Assembly: GCF_014084105.1 (NCBI RefSeq)
Contig: NZ_CP048289.1
Location: forward strand, 6,209,922-6,273,921
Direction: 5' to 3'
Length of the DNA stretch: 64,000 bases
Source of the DNA: Streptacidiphilus sp. P02-A3a
GTDB lineage: Bacteria > Actinomycetota > Actinomycetes > Streptomycetales > Streptomycetaceae
Of the stretch, positions 23,758-31,097 are shown in pieces. The notes below the pieces were generated by a model, which searched no databases, was not told the DNA's origin, and was given only the letters and a program-made list of their open reading frames with translations. The translations under genes and the position numbers were made by a program. Position 1 is the stretch's first letter. Each line of letters begins with the position of its first letter.

Positions 23758-25287
23758 TCAGCCGACCGTGATCTCACCGACGCGGGTCGGGATGTACACC
23801 TGCGTGGGGTTCGCCATCAGGTTCCACAGATGGTCGTCGAACCCGTGGTTGACCCCCCACTGCGAGCCGGTCCCGGAGCACTGGAAGACCCCGAGCGCGG
23901 CGTCCGGGCTCTTGTCGCTGTTGTCGTAGGCCCAGCCGGAGACGTCGAGGCAGAGGCCGTCCTTGTAGTTGCGGACCAGCACCCCGAGGCCGCCGGAGCT
24001 GGTCGAGTTGACGAAGGGGAGCTCCCACAGCTGGTTGTCGGAGCTCACCGGCGTCGTGCAGGTGAACGTGGCGGCGCGGGATCCGGACGCTGCGGCACCG
24101 TAGTCGGGAAGGTCCAGGCACAGGTTGGATCCGAGCGCGTTGCGGATCCAGTAGAGCGGTTCACCGTCCGGCGCCGTGCCCTGCTGCTGCAAGTACCACA
24201 TCTGGTTGTCCGAACTGCCGTACGCGCACTGGAACTGCTCCATCCCGTCGGCGAGCGTGGGCGCGCCGTAGTTCGGGAGGTCCGCGCACTGGCCGGTCCA
24301 GTTGTTCTGGATCACGAAATGCACCGGGGCGGTGTTGGCCGGTGCGGCTCCGGCCGTGGAGCCGGTCTTCGGGCCCGAGCCGCCGGGGGTGGCGGCGCCG
24401 CCGCCCGCGGGTGACGCCGGCGCGCTGCTCGGAGCCGAGGCGGCGGAGGGTGACGCCGCCGCCGTGGTCGGCGCCGCGGCGAGCGGCGCGGGCGTCGCGG
24501 CGGGCAGCGGGGCCACCGCCGACTGGACCTCCGCCTGGGCCAGGGTGGCGACATGGGGCTGGTAGGCGAACCAGAGCGCGACCAGGGCGACGGCCAGTCC
24601 GAGCCCGACGCCGAAGAACCCGGCGAGCCAGCGCGGCAGCACCCCCTTCTGCACGTAGGTCCCGTCCACGCCGACGGGCGTGCTCCCGGACCGCTGCACG
24701 GACAGCTGGTACGGGCGGTTCTCCTTGTGCCCGAACCAGATGATCCGCTGCGGCTTCAGCGTGGCCTTGACGAAGGTCGCGCGCCCGGGCTCGACCTGCA
24801 CGTTGGCGGGGTGGACGTGGTAGCTGAGCTGTCCCCCGTTGTCGGCGCCGCCGACCGAGGCGGTGAGCTTGGTGTTGCCGAGGTTGTCGATGGCGAGAAC
24901 GGAACGCCCCCGGAAGCGCCCCCTGACGGTCGGCGGCACCAGCTCGGCCCGGACCTCGGTGAAGGCGGTGACCGTGATGTTCCCCTCGGGGACGGTGGTC
25001 GCCTCGGGGTTCTCCGTCGGAATGATCTGCACCGCGTACGGGTTCGGCCCGGCCGTGGCGTCGGGACTGCGCGGCGGCGCGAAGGTGAGCTCGACGGTCC
25101 CGGTGGTACCCGGGTACAGCCGGAGCGTCGCTGGTTCAAGGGTGACGTAGGGAGAGATCTCGCCGACCGGTATGAAGCGGTACTCGTCGACGACATCGCT
25201 GGTATTCCGTACCCGCAGCCTCACCGTAGTCGTGCCGCCGGGGTCCACGATGGTGGACGCTGGTTCGAGGGATGTCCAGATGCTCAC
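23758..25287 (-). CDS. Membrane-anchored ricin-type lectin protein
   Basis: A 509-residue protein without a signal peptide. Residues 1-220 form two beta-sandwich, hydrolytic-protein-like (COG1470) domains on the cytoplasmic side. One membrane helix lies near 228-250 (WLAGFFGVGLGLAVALVALWFAY). A long Ala/Pro/Ser linker (about 265-340) leads to a C-terminal ricin B-like beta-trefoil (about 345-490) with repeated QCADLPNYG, LCLDLPDYG and LCLDVSGW units. The domain order places the lectin outside the cell, with large cytoplasmic domains for an unknown partner. Such proteins are found in actinomycetes without assigned function; carbohydrate sensing is a reasonable guess given the neighbours. Confidence 0.75.
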   Translation of the reverse strand: MSIWTSLEPASTIVDPGGTTTVRLRVRNTSDVVDEYRFIPVGEISPYVTLEPATLRLYPGTTGTVELTFAPPRSPDATAGPNPYAVQIIPTENPEATTVPEGNITVTAFTEVRAELVPPTVRGRFRGRSVLAIDNLGNTKLTASVGGADNGGQLSYHVHPANVQVEPGRATFVKATLKPQRIIWFGHKENRPYQLSVQRSGSTPVGVDGTYVQKGVLPRWLAGFFGVGLGLAVALVALWFAYQPHVATLAQAEVQSAVAPLPAATPAPLAAAPTTAAASPSAASAPSSAPASPAGGGAATPGGSGPKTGSTAGAAPANTAPVHFVIQNNWTGQCADLPNYGAPTLADGMEQFQCAYGSSDNQMWYLQQQGTAPDGEPLYWIRNALGSNLCLDLPDYGAAASGSRAATFTCTTPVSSDNQLWELPFVNSTSSGGLGVLVRNYKDGLCLDVSGWAYDNSDKSPDAALGVFQCSGTGSQWGVNHGFDDHLWNLMANPTQVYIPTRVGEITVG

Positions 25288-25645
25288 CCGCCGATACTAC
25301 GTTGACGCATTCTTGTCAGCCGCCCAGCGGGGTACCCCATCCCAATCCCTCCAGGTCAGCGGCTCGGCACGGCGCCCGCACCCCACATCCATCGGCGCCG
25401 ACCACCTGGTCGTCACCTGGCTGACGGGTCAGCCGAGTTGACGCCAACCGCAGCGACCCACGCTTCGTGAACCCGAGTTGACGCGGCGTCATGCACCGCG
25501 AAGCATTCCGACCCCGACTCCCCCGGACCGGAATGCGCCAGGACCGGCCGACGAACCCGGCGATCCGATATGACGGGTCATCCATCCCCTATCGGACTGG
25601 GCAAATCTCCAGCCTATCTCGATTCCGCCGACGGTACAGCTGGGA
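25288..25645. other. Intergenic region with GTTGACGC repeats
   Basis: No convincing gene. GTTGACGC occurs at 25301-25308, 25437-25444 and 25477-25484; the last two extend to CCGAGTTGACGC, 40 bp apart. The region must hold the lectin gene promoter and part of the micropeptide control region. Confidence 0.4.
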
Positions 25646-25689
25646 GTCGAACGGTGTCGAACTCCGCTACAGTTACGATCAACGTTGAT
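25646..25689 (+). promoter_or_regulatory. SARP-type promoter of the micropeptide gene
   Basis: GTCGAAC is repeated at 25646-25652 and 25656-25662, where a -35 box would be expected, and a good -10 TACAGT follows at 25668-25673. Direct repeats at -35 close to the -10 are typical of SARP binding sites (TCGAG-like heptamers), as at the AfsR-controlled afsS promoter, although the usual period is 11 and here it is 10. The perfect palindrome ATCAACGTTGAT (25678-25689) covers the expected transcription start. Confidence 0.5.
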
Positions 25690-25720
25690 TCGGAGCACCA
25701 CGTTTAGGAGCAACCGACAC

Positions 25721-25783
25721 ATGCACGCCGAGCTCATAGCCTGCTGCGTCTGCATTATCTGCATATTCATGCGCGGCTCCTAG
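25721..25783 (+). CDS. 20-residue cysteine-rich hydrophobic micropeptide
   Basis: Encodes MHAELIACCVCIICIFMRGS: four Cys in a C-C-x-C-x-x-C arrangement within a hydrophobic stretch. AGGAG lies 10 bp before the ATG, and a SARP-like promoter precedes it at 25646-25673. It is convergent with the large SARP regulator gene and overlaps its stop by a few bases. It could be a membrane-active or signalling peptide, a small regulator like AfsS, or a metal-binding peptide. No homologue is recognised; the gene rests on the ribosome site, promoter and neighbourhood. Confidence 0.45.
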   Translation: MHAELIACCVCIICIFMRGS

Positions 25784-28700
25784 ATTACCGAAGGGTAATC
25801 CAGGCTGGCGAGGCGGTGTCGCAGGAGCTCTGCTCTCGGCACCGCCATTCCTTCGTACAGCACCAGTGCCCGCTGCCAAAACGATGCCGCGAGGGCACGG
25901 CCCTGCAGTGCGAGGACAACTTCGCCGAGGCTCTCCAGAGCTTGGGCACCCTCGAAGACCGCGCCGAGACGGCGGGCCAGCTCCAGCGCCTCACGGCCCG
26001 CAGCCAACGCTACCAGGTAACTGCCAGCGGCGCGTTGAGCCGAGGCGATGCCGAGCAGCGCGCGCTGGCGGCAGCTCTGGCTACGGATCTGCTGACTGAT
26101 CTGTTCAGCCAGCGTGAAGCTGGTGAGCGCGTCCGCATTCCTGCCTAATGCCTGATACGTGAGGCCTATGCTGATCAGCGACTCGGCTTCCGATTCCAAA
26201 TCGCGGAGATCGTGGAACATTCGAGCCGCGCGCCGATGGCTGACCAGTGACCGCACTGTCTCACCGCTCCCCCTGAGCGCCGTCCCGAGATTTTCGTAGA
26301 GTATTCCCATCTCCTGCCGCCCGCCGATTCTCCGCACCAAGGAGAGGGCTTCCTCGAAACGGGCGCGGGCAGCCTCGTACCGTTCCAGGCGCAGCAGGAT
26401 CTCCCCGGTATTGCTGAGCGCCCAGACCTGTCCGTGGAGGTCTCCGATCTCCCGCTCCAGCAATAACATCGCGCGGAACTGGGCGAGTGACTCCTGAAAC
26501 TTTCCGGTCTCGCCAAGAAAGACGCCGTACTGGTTGGCTATCTCGGCCTGGCCGCGCCGGTTTCCGGCCTGCCGCTGGAGCACCAGGGCCTCGTCGAGGT
26601 AGCGCAGGCCCTCCTGCGGCTGGTCGGAGGTCAGCCGCACCCGCGCCACCTGGTACAGCGCCTCAGCTTGACCTGCCGGATCCGCAGCGGACCGGCTCAG
26701 GGCCAGCGCCTCAAGACCCCAGTGCAACGCGTCCTCGCGGGAGCCGAGAGCCCACAGCGCGGACGCGCGGTCGACCATGATCTGGGCTCGGGCCACCGGG
26801 TTGTCCTGATGCTCCCAGGCCTGGAGCGCGGCTGCGTGCAGGTTTTCCGCAATTTTCCAAGATCCCCAGTTGTACAACGATTTGGCGAGCACATGCGGGA
26901 TCAGCCGTGCGTGTGCGGGCGACCGATCGACTGCCGCACGGGCTACAGCCAGCAGATTGGATCGCTCGATGTCAAGCCAGGCTCCGGCTTCGTCCGCATC
27001 CGAAAGAGAAGGGAGGCATACCGGATCACCGACCAACTGGAGCGGAAGTCTGCGTCGGCCCGGATAGGCCAGCCGATCCGCCGCGTCGGCGGCGGCCAGA
27101 TAGTAGTCCAGCAGCCGAGAAATCGCGGCGCGCAGGGTCTTGTCCGTCTCCTCGCGTTCGGCCACGCGGAGTGCGAAATCCCGAGCGAGATCATGGAATA
27201 GGTAGCGGTCCTTCACCGACTCCTCCAGCAGGTGGGAGTCAAGTAGATCTTCGAGACTATGACCTACCTCAACCGCGTTCCGTCCGTCCAACGCGGTAGC
27301 TGTCCGCAGCGTGAGGTCGGGGCCGGGGTGCAGGGCCAGCAGGCGGAGCAACCGGCGCTCCGGCTCAGCCAGTTCGCCGTAGGAGAGGTCGAAGGAACTC
27401 CCGACCGCGCGGAGGGCGTGGTTGCCGAAACGTGGCCCAGTGGGCTGGGCCAACCGCTCTGCCAAGTCCTGCACAGACCAGGCCGTCTGGTGGCGGAAGC
27501 GGTTGGCGGATATCTGCAGGGCCAAGGCAAGTCGACCGCAGAGGTGCGTGACGCGACGCACGCCCACCCGGTCCGCTGTCCGTGCCGGGCCTACGATTCG
27601 GGTGAAGAGCTCCATCGCTTCGGACTCTGACAGTGTGTCAAGGTAGAGCGACCGCGAACCCTCCAGCTCGGCCAGCCAGTGGCGGCTGGTGACGATGACC
27701 CCGCACGACGGTGTCCCGGGCAGCAGCGGGCGGATCTGCTCGGCATCGTGCGCGTCGTCGAGCACCAGCAGCGTGCGGCTGTGCGCCATTCGCTCCCGCC
27801 ACAGCGACGCACGCCCCTCCAGGTCGGGCGGCATGGCCTGGGCCGGCATGCCGACCAGCGCCAACAGGCTTGCCAGCGCGTCGGACGGGTGCTGCGGCGA
27901 CTGCCGCGCGTAGCCGCGGCCGATGCTCGCGAAGAGCACACCGTCCGGGTAGCGGTCACGGAGCCGGTGGGCGGCCCGGGTCGCCAGGGCGCTCTTGCCG
28001 CTTCCCGGCATGCCGTGGATGACCAGTAGCGGCAGCGTCGCCGGGGCCTCCCCGCCGAACGCCGTCAGGATGATCCCGAGCTCGGCCCGGCGGCCGGTGA
28101 AGTCCTTGATGTCCCGAGGCAGGTTGAACAGCGGCCGGGCGGGCCGCCCCGGGGGCTCCGGTTCCGTCGGGACGGCCAGCAGGTCGGCGTCGCCGCGCAG
28201 GACGCGTTGGTGCAGGGTGTCGAGTTGGATGCTCGGGGCCAGGCCCAGTTCGTCCCGCAGCCTGGTCCGGGCGCGCCGGTACACGGCCAGGGCGTCGCCC
28301 TGGCGGCCGCTGCGGAAGAGGGCCAGCATCAGGTCCATCACCACCGGCTCCGCGGCCGGGCTGCGTTCCGCCAACTCGGTGAGCTCACCCACGAGTTCCT
28401 CGTGCAGACCGAGGCCGAGCTCCAGGTGTACCCGCAGTTCCTGGACCGCCCGGCGCTCCTCGTTCAGGCGGTTGCGCAGACCAGTGGCCCAGTCTCCGGT
28501 GAATTCCACCAACGCCTCTCCCCGCCACAGGGTTTCGGCCTCACGCAGCAGTTCCGCCGCTCCCTCCGCGTCGCCGGTCCGGCTCAGCACGCGGGCTTTC
28601 CGATGGAGATGACGGAATCTCAATAAATCGACATTCTCGGCCTCCATGACCAGCCGGTAGGCGCGCGCCGAGAAGTCCACCCGGACCAGATCCCCGGTGG

Positions 28701-28926
28701 CGGTCCGCAGCCGGTTCCGCAGTCTGGAGACGTAGCTCTGCAGCGTCTCCGCGCCCTTGGGCGGTGGTTCGCCGTCCCAGACCCGGTCCAGCAGCACGTC
28801 GACCGGCACGGAGGTACCGGCGGCGCACAGCAGGACGGCCAGCAGGGCCCGCTCCTTGGGCGAGCCGAGGCGGACTCGGCGCCCGTCGACCAGCAGCTCC
28901 AAGGGCCCGAGTAACCGGAATTCCAC
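25780..28926 (-). CDS. SARP-NB-ARC-TPR regulator (AfsR-like)
   Basis: A 1048-residue transcription factor. The OmpR-like winged helix (residues 1-95, ending RAYRL) is followed by the bacterial transcriptional activation domain (about 98-245), an NB-ARC ATPase with Walker A GMPGSGKS at 305-312 and LLVLDDAHD as Walker B, and TPR repeats (about 680-1020). AfsR, of the same plan, activates the small gene afsS. The GTG at 28926 has GGAGG about 10 bp upstream. The C-terminal half (25.8-27.7 kb) is visibly less GC-rich than the N-terminal half and neighbouring genes, suggesting a mosaic origin. Its probable target is the micropeptide promoter next to its 3' end. Confidence 0.88.
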   Translation of the reverse strand: MEFRLLGPLELLVDGRRVRLGSPKERALLAVLLCAAGTSVPVDVLLDRVWDGEPPPKGAETLQSYVSRLRNRLRTATGDLVRVDFSARAYRLVMEAENVDLLRFRHLHRKARVLSRTGDAEGAAELLREAETLWRGEALVEFTGDWATGLRNRLNEERRAVQELRVHLELGLGLHEELVGELTELAERSPAAEPVVMDLMLALFRSGRQGDALAVYRRARTRLRDELGLAPSIQLDTLHQRVLRGDADLLAVPTEPEPPGRPARPLFNLPRDIKDFTGRRAELGIILTAFGGEAPATLPLLVIHGMPGSGKSALATRAAHRLRDRYPDGVLFASIGRGYARQSPQHPSDALASLLALVGMPAQAMPPDLEGRASLWRERMAHSRTLLVLDDAHDAEQIRPLLPGTPSCGVIVTSRHWLAELEGSRSLYLDTLSESEAMELFTRIVGPARTADRVGVRRVTHLCGRLALALQISANRFRHQTAWSVQDLAERLAQPTGPRFGNHALRAVGSSFDLSYGELAEPERRLLRLLALHPGPDLTLRTATALDGRNAVEVGHSLEDLLDSHLLEESVKDRYLFHDLARDFALRVAEREETDKTLRAAISRLLDYYLAAADAADRLAYPGRRRLPLQLVGDPVCLPSLSDADEAGAWLDIERSNLLAVARAAVDRSPAHARLIPHVLAKSLYNWGSWKIAENLHAAALQAWEHQDNPVARAQIMVDRASALWALGSREDALHWGLEALALSRSAADPAGQAEALYQVARVRLTSDQPQEGLRYLDEALVLQRQAGNRRGQAEIANQYGVFLGETGKFQESLAQFRAMLLLEREIGDLHGQVWALSNTGEILLRLERYEAARARFEEALSLVRRIGGRQEMGILYENLGTALRGSGETVRSLVSHRRAARMFHDLRDLESEAESLISIGLTYQALGRNADALTSFTLAEQISQQIRSQSCRQRALLGIASAQRAAGSYLVALAAGREALELARRLGAVFEGAQALESLGEVVLALQGRALAASFWQRALVLYEGMAVPRAELLRHRLASLDYPSVI

Positions 28927-28997
28927 CAGTATCCCCCTCCGCGAGGTGGGCAGGGACGCGGTGGCGGTACTGCCCGTCTCGCTGGTCGACTCTATGC

Positions 28998-29026
28998 TTT
29001 TTGATCACGATGATTTTTGATCACGA
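28998..29026. repeat. Direct repeat TTTTTGATCACGA in a divergent promoter region
   Basis: Two exact 13-bp copies (28998-29010 and 29014-29026) with a 3-bp spacer, in the 279-bp gap between the SARP gene and the divergent gene at 29206. A TTGACA box follows at 29057-29062. Two copies on one helix face (16-bp period is not a full turn) may bind a dimer; the regulator is unknown. Confidence 0.5.
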
Positions 29027-29205
29027 AGGTGATGCCGGGATATCCGCAGCCCGATATTGACATGTTCTGTTCGTTTGCGACAGAGCATGGACGCGAGTAC
29101 CCAGGCAACGTGCAAGCGTCCTGCAAGCGGGGCATCCACCGCCGGGGGCATCCCCACCGTGACGGCGGCAACCAGTCGCGGTCGGTGATGGGGGGCAAGC
29201 AGACA

Positions 29206-30453
29206 ATGTTTGACAAGGACATGAGTTGGCGCCAGGTTCCGGTGCGGCTGGACGCCAAGCGCTGGTCGACCTGGCCCCGGTCCAGGACGGTGCTGGTCGT
29301 GGTCCACACGGTGACCACCGGCCAGCGGCTGCTCGACGCCGTGGCCCTGCTGGCGGGCGACCTGCGGGTGCAGGTGGTCTTCACCATGGCCAGGGACGTC
29401 TTCAGCAACGGCGTGCCGGAGTTCCTCGGCAGCCTCCGGGCGGTGGTGCTCCCCTGGGAGCAGGCCGTCGAGACCCGGTTCGACCTCGCGCTGGCGGCGG
29501 CCTATGAGGGGATCCACCAGTTGCACGCGCCGGTGGTGGTGCTGCCGCACGGCGCCGGCTACAACAAGTTCGTCAGCGCCGGGGACCGCAAGCGGGTGGT
29601 CGACGACCGGGGGACGTACGGCCTCGGACGCCAGTGGCTGATCCGCGACGGCGCGCTGGTGCCCGCCGCGATCGTGCTCGCGCACCGCGAGGAACTGGTC
29701 CGGCTGGCGCACTCCTGCCCGGAGGCCACCTCGGTGGCGGCGGTCGTCGGCGATCCGTCCTACGACTGCATCCGGGCCAGCCTGCCCTCCCGCGCGCTCT
29801 ACCGCGCCGCGCTGGGCGCCCGCCCCGACCAGCGGCTGGTCGTGGTCTCCTCGACCTGGGGCCCGAACTCGCTGCTGGCGCGGTCCTCGGCGCTGCTGGC
29901 CCAACTGCTGTCCGAACTGCCGCACGAGAACTACCGGGTGGCCCTGCTGCTGCACCCCAACGCCTGGAACGCGCACGGGGAGTTCCAGGTCGCCTCCTGG
30001 CTCTCCGGGCTGCGCCGCGCCGGGCTGGCCCTGGTCAGCCAGCACGCGGACTGGCGCGGGGTGCTGGTGGCCGCCGACCACGTGGTCGGCGACCACGGCT
30101 CGGCGACGCTGTACGGCACGGCCACCGGCGCGCCGGTGATGCTGGCCGGGCACGGCGACACCGACACCGACCCCGGCTCCCCGATGGGCGAGCTGGCGTC
30201 GGTCGCGCCCCGGCTCGACCCCGCCCGCCCGCTGCTGCGGCAGCTCCAGCGCAGCGTCCGCGCCTGCCCGCACGACGACCTGGCCCGCGTCTCGGCCCGG
30301 ATCTCCTCCGAGCCGGGCCAGTTCGCCCGGAACATGCGGGCCCTGCTGTACCGCACCATGAAGCTGCGCCCGCTCGGCCCCTGCTCCCCCGTCGAGCCGG
30401 CCGCGCTGCCCGTCCTGGTGTCCGGAAGCCCGTACGAGAGCGCGCGGTCGTGA
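29206..30453 (+). CDS. Conserved actinobacterial protein, glycosyltransferase-fold-like
   Basis: A 415-residue cytoplasmic protein with VLVVVHTVTTGQRLLDAV, VVLPHGAGYNKF, VVGDPSYDCI, VVSSTWGPNSLL, LLLHPNAWNAHGEF and VVGDHGSATLYG. The repeated strand-turn blocks and the HGAG and GDHGS motifs recall the two-domain fold of CDP-glycerol glycerophosphotransferase and GT-B enzymes. From memory, similar streptomycete proteins are sometimes labelled translation initiation factor 2, which nothing here supports. I chose the ATG at 29206 after GGGGGGC; an earlier ATG at 29188 is possible. It is coupled (GTGA overlap) to the next gene and flanked by two AfsR-type regulators. Confidence 0.6.
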   Translation: MFDKDMSWRQVPVRLDAKRWSTWPRSRTVLVVVHTVTTGQRLLDAVALLAGDLRVQVVFTMARDVFSNGVPEFLGSLRAVVLPWEQAVETRFDLALAAAYEGIHQLHAPVVVLPHGAGYNKFVSAGDRKRVVDDRGTYGLGRQWLIRDGALVPAAIVLAHREELVRLAHSCPEATSVAAVVGDPSYDCIRASLPSRALYRAALGARPDQRLVVVSSTWGPNSLLARSSALLAQLLSELPHENYRVALLLHPNAWNAHGEFQVASWLSGLRRAGLALVSQHADWRGVLVAADHVVGDHGSATLYGTATGAPVMLAGHGDTDTDPGSPMGELASVAPRLDPARPLLRQLQRSVRACPHDDLARVSARISSEPGQFARNMRALLYRTMKLRPLGPCSPVEPAALPVLVSGSPYESARS

Positions 30454-31097
30454 GCACCGCGGGCATCGTGCTGCTGCCGGGCGGCCTCCGGCTGTCCGCC
30501 GTGCTGACGTCCACCCCGGTCGCGCCCGGCGTGACCGAGGTGGCGGCGGTGGTGCGGCGGGGGGACGGCACGGCCCCGGTCCTGGACCGCCACCTCCGGG
30601 CCCGCGCCCGGGGAGCCCGGCCGTGGCCCCGGCTGGCCGATGTGCTGACCGACGTGCCGACCGACGTGGCGGCCGACGTGCCGACCGGGGGCCGGGACCG
30701 CTCACCGGAGGGCGCGCTGCGGGAGCTCGCCCGGCTGCGGCAGCAGCACCCGGGCGCACTGGTGACGGTCGTCGGCTGCGCGGACCGGCGCTGCGTGGTC
30801 CGGCTCGGCCCGGGGACGGTGCTGCTGCTCGCCCCGGCCCCGGGAACGTCGGCGCGGACCTCGCCGCCGTCGCCGACGGTGGCCTCGCTGCTGCACGCCT
30901 GCCTGGCGGCCGGGATCCCACCGGCCGCGCTCAGCCGGGCGGTGATCGAGACCGTCCGCCTCGGCCCCGCCGGGGACCCGGGCTCGGGTGCCCGTGGGCC
31001 GCGGGCCCGGCTGCGCTGCCGCCCGCAGCCCACCGGGGACGGTCAGGACGGTTCGCCGACTCGCTCGATGCCCGCGCGCAGCGAGTCCGGCGGCTGA
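30450..31097 (+). CDS. Unknown small partner of the upstream gene
   Basis: A 215-residue protein starting at a GTG that overlaps the previous stop (GTGA). No family is recognised. It has a beta-rich N-terminal half (GIVLLPGGLRLSAVL, VTEVAAVVRRGDG), a short repeat DVPTDVAADVPT near residue 65, VTVVGCADRRCVVRLGPGTVLLL in the middle and a charged disordered tail. No signal peptide. Tight coupling suggests it acts with the glycosyltransferase-fold-like protein. The last 55 bp overlap the 3' end of the convergent NB-ARC gene. Confidence 0.55.
   Translation: MSTAGIVLLPGGLRLSAVLTSTPVAPGVTEVAAVVRRGDGTAPVLDRHLRARARGARPWPRLADVLTDVPTDVAADVPTGGRDRSPEGALRELARLRQQHPGALVTVVGCADRRCVVRLGPGTVLLLAPAPGTSARTSPPSPTVASLLHACLAAGIPPAALSRAVIETVRLGPAGDPGSGARGPRARLRCRPQPTGDGQDGSPTRSMPARSESGG

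Noticed and set aside
29206-30453. Translation initiation factor 2 label
   Set aside because: No GTP-binding motifs (no G1 P-loop or NKxD) and no IF2 domains; the label is a propagated mistake.
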